From: Clostridium sp.
Lineage (GTDB): Bacteria > Bacillota > Clostridia > Lachnospirales > Lachnospiraceae
Assembly (NCBI GenBank): GCA_023664775.1
Contig: JAMPEW010000027.1
Span: 1,745-42,252 of the forward strand
Direction of reading: 5' to 3'
DNA: 40,508 nt
Shown: one piece after another, positions 15,156 to 23,461 of the stretch
Position numbering within the stretch: the stretch's first letter is position 1
Layout: the number at the start of each line of letters is the position of its first letter
The notes under the pieces: generated by a model
Databases searched by the model: none
What the model saw: only the letters and a program-made list of their open reading frames with translations
Told to the model about the DNA's origin: nothing
Made by a program: the position numbers and the translations under genes

Positions 15156-15917
15156 TTATCTTACATCCTTTTTCATTTTTCCCTGCATGACAAGTACTGC
15201 AAGTATATATATTACTGTAGCATAAGCAAGGGTAATAATCAATGGTTTTGCTATGTTTGACAGCTCGCCGCTTACCGCCATCCTTGCCGCCTTCACGCCA
15301 TGATAAAAGGGAAGCGCATGACTCAAATCCTTTACTCCGCCGCCCATTGAATCAACGTCCATCCAAATTCCGCCAATCATACAGGAAAGCGTAATGACAA
15401 TGGAGCATATTCCCGGTGATGCCTTATCATTTAACAGCGCTCCAAACAAAAGCCCGAAACCGATATACATAAGGGCAGAAGGCAAAAGACACAATATGGC
15501 AAGCAGCACATTTACAATATGCAGTTCTCCTCCTATTACAGCCGCCACGATAAATGATGCCACAAATGTAACAACCATCTGAATAAGTGCAAGTATCATT
15601 GAAGGAAGCGTGTAGCCAATAATATAATCAGCCGATTTCATCGGTGAAGCATAGAGCCTTGTGAGAAATGCCGTTGCACGATCCTTCGAAAGCTGTATGC
15701 AGGAAAAAAGCATGACAAATGTAAGTCCGAATGCCGCCATGCCTGGTGCAAGATAATCAATCTTGAATATCGTAAGCTGAGCCTCCTTTGGTATGCTTCT
15801 GTCAACAATCGTCATGATAATCAGCATAATAACCGGAAATCCAATACAAAATATGTAGCTTAACGGATCCCTTAATATTTCCTTTGTTGTTCTTTTGCTA
15901 AATTCTATACTTCTCAT
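15156..15917 (-). CDS. ABC-2 type transporter permease
   Basis: 253 residues with six predicted membrane spans: near 19-37, 52-73, 105-133, 139-165, 170-188 and 226-246. The layout is that of the ABC-2 exporter membrane subunit. It overlaps the ATPase gene by 4 bp (ATGA), so the two are translationally coupled and should form one exporter. The substrate is unknown. Exporters next to LytTR/DUF3021 pairs are a recurring arrangement, and this one lies just downstream of DUF3021. Confidence 0.9.
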   Translation of the reverse strand: MRSIEFSKRTTKEILRDPLSYIFCIGFPVIMLIIMTIVDRSIPKEAQLTIFKIDYLAPGMAAFGLTFVMLFSCIQLSKDRATAFLTRLYASPMKSADYIIGYTLPSMILALIQMVVTFVASFIVAAVIGGELHIVNVLLAILCLLPSALMYIGFGLLFGALLNDKASPGICSIVITLSCMIGGIWMDVDSMGGGVKDLSHALPFYHGVKAARMAVSGELSNIAKPLIITLAYATVIYILAVLVMQGKMKKDVR

Positions 15918-16654
15918 TTTGTTACCTCCTGCTCAGCAATTGATATAAATGCATCCTCAAGGCTGTCCTTACCCGTAAGCTTTTTTATTTCCTCAAGTGT
16001 TCCTAATACCTTTATCTCTCCGCCCACCATGATTGCTATGCCGTCAGAAAGCTGCTCTGCCTCCTCCATATAGTGGGTTGTAAGAACAATCGTCATCTCC
16101 TTCTTCAGCCTTTCAATCACCTTCCAAAGCTCTCTCCTTGCCAGCACGTCAAGCCCAAGCGTCGGCTCATCAAGGAATAAAACCTGCGGCTTTGATATAA
16201 TCGCCATTGCAATGCTAAGCTTTCGCTGCCATCCGCCTGACAATGTTTTCGCTTTGCTTTCCGCAACCTCCTGCAAGGAAAATTTTTCTATCATGTCAGC
16301 AACAAGCTTATATGCCTGTTCCTTGTCTGCACCATATATTTTTGCAAAAAATTCTAAGTTTTCACGTACAGTCAAATTAGGCGCAACCGATGTTTCCTGC
16401 GGCGAAAAATTAGACACCTGCTTCACAGCTCCAAGGTCATCTAAAATACTGTGTCCCATAACCCATGCCTCGCCTGACGTGGGCTTTGATAAGCCCATAA
16501 GCATTCGTATTGTTGTTGTCTTTCCAGCTCCGTTTACACCGAGAAGTGAAAAAAGCGTTCCTTTTCCAATATTGAGATTTATATTGTTTACTGCGACCTT
16601 ACTGCCGAATTCCTTTCTTAAATCCTTTATTACGATTGCCAATTCTTCTTCCAT
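15914..16654 (-). CDS. ABC transporter ATP-binding protein (CcmA/ABC-2 exporter type)
   Basis: 246 residues with all nucleotide-binding motifs: Walker A GVNGAGKTT at 39-47, the Q-loop in NFSPQETSVAPNLTVRENL, signature LSGGWQRKLS, Walker B VLFLDEPTLGLD and the switch His in LTTHYMEEAEQL. The closest type is the drug/antibiotic exporter ATPase. AGGAGG precedes the ATG at 16654. Upstream is a pair of 39-bp direct repeats that may bind a regulator. Confidence 0.93.
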   Translation of the reverse strand: MEEELAIVIKDLRKEFGSKVAVNNINLNIGKGTLFSLLGVNGAGKTTTIRMLMGLSKPTSGEAWVMGHSILDDLGAVKQVSNFSPQETSVAPNLTVRENLEFFAKIYGADKEQAYKLVADMIEKFSLQEVAESKAKTLSGGWQRKLSIAMAIISKPQVLFLDEPTLGLDVLARRELWKVIERLKKEMTIVLTTHYMEEAEQLSDGIAIMVGGEIKVLGTLEEIKKLTGKDSLEDAFISIAEQEVTK

Positions 16655-16729
16655 ACTGCCCTCCTGATGTTATATTTTATAGTTTTTTATCAAAATTTTA
16701 TAGCTTGTTTATCATTTTTAACTACTATG

Positions 16730-16807
16730 TTTGATACATATTCCACTTATGTTATATTCACAGGTATTTTTGATACGTATTCCTCTTATGTTATATTTAC
16801 AGTCATT
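16730..16807. repeat. Two tandem 39-bp direct repeats upstream of the ABC exporter
   Basis: TTTGATACATATTCCACTTA (16730) recurs as TTTGATACGTATTCCTCTTA (16769), and the likeness continues through TTATATTCACAG/TTATATTTACAG, a period of 39 bp with few changes. The repeats occupy most of the 160-bp gap between the DUF3021 stop and the ABC ATPase start. LytTR regulators bind paired direct repeats, and a LytTR gene lies 850 bp away, so these are candidate operators; this is inference. Confidence 0.65.
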
Positions 16808-16814
16808 TTTCATT

Positions 16815-17279
16815 TTATGCAGCCCGTTTTTCATGTTCGAGTTCTTGCAGATGCCTGTTTATTTCCTCAATATTCTTCTTGCACAGCTTATACTGTATTA
16901 CCCAGCAGATAACATACGACACAACATAGCTGATAAGCGTTGATGCAAGTGCCTGTGGATATTTATATATGCACCAGCAGTAGCAGCCTACAGAAATCCA
17001 CACCACAGAGACAAGCACGAAATATATAATGCTCTGTGCCAAAAGGCTAAGCCTTTCTATTTCCATAATCACGGAGCCGCCGCCAAGCGCCGCACTCATG
17101 CAGCCGATAAGCATAAGCTGTACAAGCAACGCCTGTGTATCATTGTCAAACCGCTCCCTGTACTCGGGCAGAAGTGGAACAAAATCCCTGCCTGCGGTTA
17201 TGAAAAAATATATCACTGCCGTAATGCCGATGGCATACATAAAGCTGTTTATCATTCTTATTAATGTATTTTTTAGCAT
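16815..17279 (-). CDS. DUF3021 family membrane protein
   Basis: 154 residues with four membrane spans, near 10-30, 48-70, 80-103 and 112-133, and a charged C-terminal tail (KKNIEEINRHLQELEHEKR). This is the layout of DUF3021 proteins, usually encoded next to a LytTR DNA-binding protein and thought to control it from the membrane. The ATG at 17279 is chosen because GGAGGTG lies 5 nt before it; the earlier ATG at 17312 has no such site. The LytTR partner is 377 bp upstream, separated by a hairpin element. Confidence 0.75.
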   Translation of the reverse strand: MLKNTLIRMINSFMYAIGITAVIYFFITAGRDFVPLLPEYRERFDNDTQALLVQLMLIGCMSAALGGGSVIMEIERLSLLAQSIIYFVLVSVVWISVGCYCWCIYKYPQALASTLISYVVSYVICWVIQYKLCKKNIEEINRHLQELEHEKRAA

Positions 17280-17467
17280 ACATCCACCTCCATTCATATT
17301 TTTATTAAGCATGAACCACCTTACATTTTAGAAAAACTGCGTTTTGTTCATCTCAGCTTTTACATAAGTTATTTATACAACAAATATTTTAAAAATAAAA
17401 GAGCGTTCGGATATGTGGTAAAAAGCAAACGACAAGTGGTTTATTCATCCCAATAAAACAAGGAACA

Positions 17468-17638
17468 AGGCTGCCACAATATGATTTAAGGCACATAGTT
17501 GTCTACCCATGGCAAGTCCTCTTTTATTTTGTATTTTTACAACCTATGCTAAAGATAGCCGGTAACCATAAAAATACAAAACAAAAGAGGCTTGTCTGTG
17601 TAATTTTAAGTGCATCTTAAATCTTACTGTGACAGCCT
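17468..17638. mobile_element. MITE-like full-length hairpin element (about 171 bp)
   Basis: The element folds back on itself. The ends AGGCTGCCACA and TGTGACAGCCT are inverted, GATTTAAG pairs with CTTAAATC, and a long inner stem from CCTCTTTTaTTTTG to its complement before AAAGAGG spans about 27 of 29 pairs around a 30-nt centre. There is no reading frame. It sits between the LytTR and DUF3021 genes, which are normally adjacent. It could also act as a terminator for the LytTR transcript. The remainder of the 17280-17656 gap is AT-rich and empty. Confidence 0.7.
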
Positions 17639-17656
17639 CTCATAAGCATGCTTTTT

Positions 17657-18097
17657 TTATATTCCCAATGCCTTTTTTATTTTGGCGACATATCTTCTTG
17701 ACACATATGTCTCCTGATTGCCCTTCAGGTACATTTTGATTGTGCCTGTAAGGCTTGTATCCAGCTTTATCAGCTTTTGTACATTTATTATCTCTGAATT
17801 AGAAATGCGCACATACCGTTTTGCGTCAAGCCTTTCCTCCATCTCGTAAAGCCTTTCCCTTATGCGGTACTGCCCCTCCTCAGTGGAAACATATACATTT
17901 TTATTTGCCGAGAAAATTCTTACAATATCGGCATATCTTAACAGCCTGGAGCTATCGCCGTCATATGCGACAACATTTCCATCAACAAGCTCACTAACAG
18001 CCTGCTTAAGCTGCATCGTTTCCTCGTTGCATATATGGTTGCACACATGTATCTCAGGCTCCGTATATTTTTTATCTATCTCTAATTCAACCTTCAT
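17657..18097 (-). CDS. LytTR-family DNA-binding regulator
   Basis: 146 residues. The C-terminal half is a LytTR domain: VVAYDGDSSRLLRYADIVRIFSANKNVYVSTEEGQYRIRERLYEMEERL, then RYVRISNSEIINVQKLIKLD and MYLKGNQETYVSRRYVAKIKKALG, the YVSRRYV ending being typical. There is no receiver domain, as in the stand-alone LytTR regulators that pair with DUF3021. It starts 1 bp after the LemA stop and is probably translationally coupled to it. Possible targets are the tandem repeats before the ABC exporter. Confidence 0.88.
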   Translation of the reverse strand: MKVELEIDKKYTEPEIHVCNHICNEETMQLKQAVSELVDGNVVAYDGDSSRLLRYADIVRIFSANKNVYVSTEEGQYRIRERLYEMEERLDAKRYVRISNSEIINVQKLIKLDTSLTGTIKMYLKGNQETYVSRRYVAKIKKALGI

Positions 18098-18098
18098 T

Positions 18099-18638
18099 TT
18101 AGAAACTCATCTGTACATCGGAACGCTTAGCTTCCTCAGCCTCAAAGAACTCCTTTTCCTTTGCTCCCATTGCGCCTGCAACTATAGTATTCGGGAACAT
18201 AACTATCTTCGTGTTGTAGGCTGATACATTTGAATTATATAAACGCCTTGCCGCCTGGAGATGCTCCTCCACATCAGCAATTGAATTTTGAAGCTGTATA
18301 AAATTGTTGCTCGATTTAAGCTCCGGATATGCCTCCGCAAGAAGCTTAATCTGATTGGCAGCCTGATCCATCTGCGTATTTGCAGCATTTCTCTCTGCCA
18401 TGGACATACCGCTTCTCAGCTTTATTACCTCAAGCAGGATTTCCTTTTCATGCTTCTGGTAGCCCTTTACAACATCAAGAAGCTTCGTGAGCGTGTCATA
18501 TCTTTTTGTAAGTGCAACATCAATTCCTGAAAGTCCCTCATCAACCTTAATTCCCAGTGCTTTTATTCCATTATAGGTTGATACATACCATATAACAATA
18601 ATAAAAACAACCACCAAAACTCCAATTAAAATCGGCAT
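18099..18638 (-). CDS. lemA: LemA family protein
   Basis: 179 residues: one N-terminal membrane span (ILIGVLVVVFIIVIWYVSTYNGI), then an all-helical domain with the LemA features VDEGLSGIDVALTKRYD, LLAEAYPELKSSNNFIQLQNSIADVEEHLQAARRLYNSNVSAYN and FPNTIVAGAMGAKEKEFFEAEE. This is the normal family length. The function is not established; LemA proteins are membrane-anchored, often beside metal-dependent peptidases or regulators. GGAGG precedes the ATG, and LytTR follows after 1 bp. Confidence 0.93.
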   Translation of the reverse strand: MPILIGVLVVVFIIVIWYVSTYNGIKALGIKVDEGLSGIDVALTKRYDTLTKLLDVVKGYQKHEKEILLEVIKLRSGMSMAERNAANTQMDQAANQIKLLAEAYPELKSSNNFIQLQNSIADVEEHLQAARRLYNSNVSAYNTKIVMFPNTIVAGAMGAKEKEFFEAEEAKRSDVQMSF

Positions 18639-18704
18639 ATAAATTCCTCCTTATAAATCACGCAATACAGATTAACATTTCAGCAGGCTTACATACAGCC
18701 GTCT

Positions 18705-18932
18705 CTAATTTTTCATAGTCTCCGAGAGCTGCCTTACAAGCTCCATGTCGTCAGCAGTCACCTTCATATTGGTACATAAGCTTTTACCCTCGGCAGTCGT
18801 TATGTTTATCTCGATTATGCTGTCAACATCGACACTCTTTGACGCTGCTGTGAAGAACATCGGAACCTTTGGGTGATTTTCCTTAAATCGTTCCACAAGC
18901 CCCTTGATCTTCATAAACCCCATAGGATTCAT
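18705..18932 (-). CDS. Small hypothetical protein, 75 aa
   Basis: Not recognised. A basic, partly amphipathic N-terminus (FMKIKGLVERFKENHPKVP) is followed by a short beta-like segment and an acidic helix (TADDMELVRQLSETMKN). No membrane span or known motif. AGGAGG lies 9 nt before the ATG at 18932. It is 17 bp after the XRE gene and 66 bp before lemA, in the same orientation, so it is probably cotranscribed with both. Confidence 0.65.
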   Translation of the reverse strand: MNPMGFMKIKGLVERFKENHPKVPMFFTAASKSVDVDSIIEINITTAEGKSLCTNMKVTADDMELVRQLSETMKN

Positions 18933-18949
18933 TATCCTAAGCCTCCTCG

Positions 18950-19153
18950 TTACTTCTTTACCTTATCAAGCTTTTCTGCTTTTATCTTATATGCCATAAG
19001 ACGCAGCAGGTAGTCAGGCATTCTTCTGTTGCCAAGCTCCCAATCCTGAACAGTACGATATGGAATACCAAAATAATCACAGAATTCCCTTCTGTTCATA
19101 CCCGTAGATTCCCTTAAATCAATTAATTCTTCCTTACCTGTTGTTCTTGCCAT
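18950..19153 (-). CDS. XRE-like helix-turn-helix protein
   Basis: 67 residues, essentially one HTH domain: ELIDLRESTGMNRREFCDYFGIPYRTVQDWELGNRRMPDYLLRLMAY. The DYFGIPYRTVQDWE segment is the recognition part, as in antitoxin- and Cro-type XRE proteins. GGGAGG lies 9 nt before the ATG. It is the first gene behind the promoter at 19195-19223 and may regulate its own operon (XRE, hypothetical, lemA, lytTR). Confidence 0.85.
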   Translation of the reverse strand: MARTTGKEELIDLRESTGMNRREFCDYFGIPYRTVQDWELGNRRMPDYLLRLMAYKIKAEKLDKVKK

Positions 19154-19194
19154 AATAAATAACCTCCCTCTTTCGCAAACGGTTTTATTCCTTA

Positions 19195-19223
19195 ATATTA
19201 TTACATTGTGGCAATTATGTCAA
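19195..19223 (-). promoter_or_regulatory. Sigma-A promoter of the XRE-lemA-lytTR operon
   Basis: Minus strand TTGACA, 17 bp, TAATAT, 42 bp before the XRE start. A near-consensus match. Confidence 0.75.
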
Positions 19224-19335
19224 ATTGTTGTTTAGAAAATAAATTTTTACACTAATTATATATTAGGCTGCACGCTTAATAAAGCATCATAAACCTACGA
19301 TAAACGGCATTCACATATGTTTTTTGACCGAAGCC

Positions 19336-19364
19336 TTGATTTTTAACTTCTTTTTCCCGATAAT
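19336..19364 (+). promoter_or_regulatory. Probable promoter of the DUF1846 gene
   Basis: Plus strand TTGATT, 17 bp, GATAAT, about 130 bp before the TTG start. The leader contains the 17-mer at 19413-19429 that also occurs in the MITE-like element at 4223-4239. The rest of the 19154-19492 gap shows nothing further. Confidence 0.5.
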
Positions 19365-19492
19365 TTATGATATATTTATTTAGAGTTAAGCAAGCTATAT
19401 TATTTCACGCAGTTGTCCATATTGTACAATGAAAATTCGAAAAGATAGCATTTTGCTTACGGGTATTACTTTACTAAGAGAGGAATATAAAA

Positions 19493-20971
19493 TTGAAAAT
19501 AGGGTTCGATAATGACAAATATCTTGCAACACAGTCAAGTCATATAAAGGAAAGAATTGGTAAATTCGGGGACAAGCTCTATTTGGAGTTCGGCGGAAAG
19601 CTTTTTGACGATTACCATGCGTCCAGAGTTCTTCCGGGATTTCATCCTGACTCAAAGCTTCAGCTTCTCATGCAGCTTTCAGATCAGACCGAGCTTGTCA
19701 TAGTCATAAATGCGGCAGACATTGAAAAGAACAAAATACGCGGGGATTTAGGCATTACCTACGATACCGATGTGCTCCGTCTTATCAGCGAATTTGAAGC
19801 AAAGGGGCTTTTCGTAGGCAGTGTATGCATTACACAATACACCGGGCAGGCAAGCGCCGATTTATTTAAACAGCGTTTAGGCAAGCTTGGCATAAAGGTT
19901 TACACCCACTATGTTATTCCGGGTTATCCAAACAATGTCTCACAAATAGTAAGCGATGAGGGATTTGGAAAAAATGACTATATAGAAACCTCAAGACCCC
20001 TTATCGTTATTACTGCACCCGGTCCCGGAAGTGGAAAAATGGCGACCTGTCTTTCACAGCTCTACCATGAAAATAAGCGCGGCATCAAGGCAGGCTACGC
20101 AAAATTCGAGACATTTCCTATATGGAACATACCGCTCAAGCACCCAATTAACCTTGCCTACGAGGCGGCTACCGCTGACTTAAACGACATAAATATGATT
20201 GACCCGTTTCATTTGGAGGCTTACGGTCTTACTACGGTAAATTACAACCGTGATGTGGAGATTTTTCCTGTACTGAAAGCAATGTTTGAAAAAATATATG
20301 GGGAAAGCCCATACCAGTCGCCAACTGACATGGGCGTAAATATGGCAGGAAATTGTATCTGCGACGACGAGGTTTGCAAGGAGGCTTCCAAGCAGGAAAT
20401 TATACGAAGATATTTCAACACATTAAACAGATTGTTAGAGGGACACAATGCAGAGGCAGAAATATTTAAGCTTGAGCTTATTATGAAGCAGGCGAAAATA
20501 GAGCCTACCGACAGGGCGGTTGTTCCTGCCGCAAGAAGAAAAGCAGAGCTTACAAATGGTCCCGCAGCGGCAATAGAGCTTCCTGACGGACGAATTATCA
20601 CAGGAAAAACCACCTCCATGCTGGGCGCCACCTCCTCAATGCTCCTAAATGCGCTGAAAGCACTTGCAGGACTTGATGATGATTTATATATACTTGCACC
20701 AGAATCCCTTGAGCCGATACAACGGCTTAAGACGGCATACTTAGGCAGCCGCAATCCAAGGCTTCACACAGATGAGGTTCTTGTCGCCTTGTCCATAAGT
20801 GCTGCCAACCACGAGGATGCGGCACTTGCGCTGGAGCAGCTTCCAAAGCTTGCCGGCTGTCAGGTTCACACATCGGTTATGCTGTCTTTGGTTGATATAA
20901 AGCAACTAAAGAGGCTTTCCATACAGCTTACAATGGAGTCAAACTACGAAAATAACAGGATACATTATTAG
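19493..20971 (+). CDS. DUF1846 (UPF0371) family protein
   Basis: 492 residues starting at a TTG with AGAGGAA 8 nt before it: KIGFDNDKYLATQSSHIKERI, the conserved DUF1846 opening. Typical blocks follow: LYLEFGGKLFDDYHASRVLPGFHPDSKLQLL, VITAPGPGSGKMATCLSQLYHE (a P-loop-like Gly-rich turn) and GVNMAGNCICDDEVCKEASKQEI. The family is widespread in Firmicutes and its biochemical role is not established; the GPGSGK segment suggests nucleotide or phosphate binding. Monocistronic, with its own promoter and terminator. Confidence 0.92.
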   Translation: MKIGFDNDKYLATQSSHIKERIGKFGDKLYLEFGGKLFDDYHASRVLPGFHPDSKLQLLMQLSDQTELVIVINAADIEKNKIRGDLGITYDTDVLRLISEFEAKGLFVGSVCITQYTGQASADLFKQRLGKLGIKVYTHYVIPGYPNNVSQIVSDEGFGKNDYIETSRPLIVITAPGPGSGKMATCLSQLYHENKRGIKAGYAKFETFPIWNIPLKHPINLAYEAATADLNDINMIDPFHLEAYGLTTVNYNRDVEIFPVLKAMFEKIYGESPYQSPTDMGVNMAGNCICDDEVCKEASKQEIIRRYFNTLNRLLEGHNAEAEIFKLELIMKQAKIEPTDRAVVPAARRKAELTNGPAAAIELPDGRIITGKTTSMLGATSSMLLNALKALAGLDDDLYILAPESLEPIQRLKTAYLGSRNPRLHTDEVLVALSISAANHEDAALALEQLPKLAGCQVHTSVMLSLVDIKQLKRLSIQLTMESNYENNRIHY

Positions 20972-20998
20972 GGGATAGGGGATTTTCCTATATAAAAG

Positions 20999-21041
20999 AA
21001 AACGGACATTATCAGATTATATATCTGCGAGTGTCCGTTTT
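20999..21041. terminator. Bidirectional terminator after DUF1846
   Basis: AAAACGGACA and TGTCCGTTTT form a perfect 10-bp stem. It ends the DUF1846 transcript and probably also the converging type VII operon, whose last gene stops at 21118. Confidence 0.85.
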
Positions 21042-21117
21042 GATGTTTATAAAATTCATTTCAAGCAGGGAGCCATAACAGCATTCCCAAAATCAAAAGG
21101 CATCCTTTCCATACATT

Positions 21118-22677
21118 TTACTGTGGAATTTGATAATCTACAACCTTACCATTTTCTACCCCAATTCCAATATACCATGTTCCTGTTATTCCTCGATAAA
21201 GATTGGAGCTTCCTTCTTCCACTCCATAAGAAACTATGCCATCATCGCTTTCAATGGTAATTACTATCCCTGCATCAGCCAAATTATTATCCTCCGGGTT
21301 TGCTATCTCAATGTCATACCTTCCTGATATATTGGGTAGCCTGACGCTTCTCCTGCCCTTTGCTCCCATAGTATTTTCCACATATGTGCCTGCTGTTTCC
21401 TTATCATCAGAATAAAAACAATCATTAATTACAGTTTCCAAGCCCCCATCGGAAGTTTTTTTATTAATAATCATATCCAAGGCATCAACTGTGCCGAATT
21501 GCTCCCATCCAGTCCATTCTATGGTAACAATAACATCTCCGGTTCTTCTTTCAGTAATTTTATTTTCTGCATGCTCTCCTTCATTTCCTATATAATGATA
21601 TCCACGCCACTGGTCTTCCATATTGTTACAGGAAAACACCATAAACATTTCATAATTATCTTCCAATGGAGAAATGTGCAGCTCCTCAAAATATTCGTCG
21701 GAATCGTAATACAAATAAAAATGTCCGTTTTTCCACTCATATTTTCCGGTCGCCTTTTTATCGCCAAAAGAAGCTTCCTTTGTTTCTGTCAATTCAAATG
21801 TACCATTTTTATTAAATGTTATATAATTTTCCACTGCATTACCGTCTGCATCAAATATTGCGAGTATTCCGTTATATAAGCCGCAATGCATCTTATACTT
21901 ACCACAGGTAAAATATTCGCTTTCCGCCGGCTGAACATTCCACTCCAATTTCCCGTTTTCCAATGCCATAACATTTGCGTTGGACAAATCATAAGCTTTA
22001 TATATCGATTTAAATATTTTTTTCTGCTTCTGTAATTCTGCTTCGGTAACCTTTATTTTATTCCCATTTACATCAAAAACATAATATTCCAACTCATAAT
22101 CATATGTATTAATTGGAATTATCACCCTCGAATATTTAAAGACCTCTTCCAATTCATTATTTTCATTAAGGCGCACATTCATTGCGATAGCTTCGCCTGT
22201 ATCGTTCGATGTCTCATCGGAAACCCAATATTGAAAAAATCCATCATACATTTCCATATCAGATTCCAATTCAATTTCTGTATCAATATCCACGTACATC
22301 TTATATACACAAAAATCGTCTTCATATTCATGGTTTCCTTTCCCTATGTACAACTCAGGAATTTTGTCGTTGTTCAAATCACAAATTAAAAAATGTGGTT
22401 TAACATACATGTTATCACAATAATAATTTTTCAGACATTCACCATAAAATTTATATAAATCCTGTAAATGTTGCTGCCTTTCCAATTCTGCCTGCTGTTC
22501 GGCATCCTCTGTCGTTATTTCCGTAAAAGCCTCCGTAGTCGTTTCAGCTTCTGTTACTATTACTTCGGAGGTTTGCTCCGTTTTATCTTCTTTTGTATCT
22601 TCCTCATTTGAAGAATAGCCAGCAAGGGCTAAAAGCGTAATTGTAGTTATAATAAATGCGTAAAGTTTTCGTTTCAT
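21118..22677 (-). CDS. Exported lipoprotein-like protein with degenerate lipobox
   Basis: 519 residues. It has an N-terminal signal (MKRKLYAFIITTITLLALAG) followed by a Thr/Glu-rich linker (about 25-70). The expected lipobox Cys after LALAG is Tyr: the codon is TAT, one base from TGT. The mature part begins with helices, then LICDLNNDKIPELYIGKGNHEYEDDFCVY, a DxNxDxxPE strand-turn of the type found in calcium-binding repeat proteins. The rest is beta-rich with repeated modules (KATGKYEWKNGHFYLYYDS and others). No catalytic motif recognised. It follows the WXG100 gene by 133 bp on the same strand, so it may be an accessory or separately expressed surface protein of the type VII locus. Confidence 0.65.
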   Translation of the reverse strand: MKRKLYAFIITTITLLALAGYSSNEEDTKEDKTEQTSEVIVTEAETTTEAFTEITTEDAEQQAELERQQHLQDLYKFYGECLKNYYCDNMYVKPHFLICDLNNDKIPELYIGKGNHEYEDDFCVYKMYVDIDTEIELESDMEMYDGFFQYWVSDETSNDTGEAIAMNVRLNENNELEEVFKYSRVIIPINTYDYELEYYVFDVNGNKIKVTEAELQKQKKIFKSIYKAYDLSNANVMALENGKLEWNVQPAESEYFTCGKYKMHCGLYNGILAIFDADGNAVENYITFNKNGTFELTETKEASFGDKKATGKYEWKNGHFYLYYDSDEYFEELHISPLEDNYEMFMVFSCNNMEDQWRGYHYIGNEGEHAENKITERRTGDVIVTIEWTGWEQFGTVDALDMIINKKTSDGGLETVINDCFYSDDKETAGTYVENTMGAKGRRSVRLPNISGRYDIEIANPEDNNLADAGIVITIESDDGIVSYGVEEGSSNLYRGITGTWYIGIGVENGKVVDYQIPQ

Positions 22678-22810
22678 ATGTTCTTCTCCTTGTGGTTATT
22701 GCGTTGTATATATCAACAGAATCTCGCACCTGATAGCAGTAAGAATCCAGCACATCTAATTAACAAGGGCATATTACCTTAGCAATACACCCTTATATCA
22801 TTTTTATTTC

Positions 22811-23113
22811 TTATAAAAATTGTTGCGCATTCGCATTTATTTTATTTTCAGTAGTCTGATATGTGGCAATTGTGTCATCCAAAAACTGAGCATAAGCGTC
22901 AACAACTTTTCTGTATTCTTCAAAGCTTGCTGATTGTGTTGCAATTTTTGTCCTAATGGTTTCTCCTGAATCAGACTGATATGTTGATTGCAGGTTATCT
23001 ATTTCCTTCTTTGCATCTTCAAGCAATGTTGTCATCTTAGTATTTAAAGTACGTATAGATGTAGCCGTCTGCGTTACTTCATCAAAAGATATTTTAATTC
23101 CTTCTACTGCCAT
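22811..23113 (-). CDS. WXG100-family small secreted protein
   Basis: 100 residues, two long helices around a turn, the WXG100 layout. The turn reads STYQSDSGETI, so the canonical Trp of W-x-G is Tyr; the Gly is kept. It ends ENKINANAQQFL, close to the Y-x-x-x-D/E-type tail of T7 substrates. It lies 12 bp after the next WXG100 gene and may form a heterodimer with that product. Predicted substrate or partner of EssC. Confidence 0.82.
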   Translation of the reverse strand: MAVEGIKISFDEVTQTATSIRTLNTKMTTLLEDAKKEIDNLQSTYQSDSGETIRTKIATQSASFEEYRKVVDAYAQFLDDTIATYQTTENKINANAQQFL

Positions 23114-23125
23114 TTTTCATTCCCC

Positions 23126-23428
23126 CTAATTGATTAATTTTCTTGCTGCACTGTCAATTGCATCCTTTGTTGCATTGTATGAATTAGCTGCCGTCTTTAA
23201 AAATTCGCTGTAATCCAACAACAACAAATACATATTTTCAAAATCGTCCTGAAATCCTTTAATCTGCGTTGTAAAGGTAGTGTTTGACGAATCCGACCAT
23301 GCTGCTGCCATAGCCTCCACTTCCTGATAAAGCTGCTGATAGTTTTTTTTGTACTCACCAGCCTTACTCTCAATATTTCCTGCTGCTGTTGTCAGCTTTG
23401 CCGGATCAACCATAATTGATTTACCCAT
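23126..23428 (-). CDS. WXG100-family small secreted protein (EsxA-like)
   Basis: 100 residues: DPAKLTTAAGNIESKAGEYKKNYQQLYQEVEAMAAAWSDSSNTTF, a first helix with the conserved Trp in the hinge (AWSDSS, W-x-D in place of W-x-G), then a second helix ending YNATKDAIDSAARKLIN. This is the classical T7SS helical-hairpin substrate. It is cotranscribed with its partner (12-bp gap) and lies 33 bp downstream of the effector gene. Confidence 0.88.
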   Translation of the reverse strand: MGKSIMVDPAKLTTAAGNIESKAGEYKKNYQQLYQEVEAMAAAWSDSSNTTFTTQIKGFQDDFENMYLLLLDYSEFLKTAANSYNATKDAIDSAARKLIN

Positions 23429-23461
23429 ATTAATTTCCTCCTTTATTTTAAGTCCAATGGA

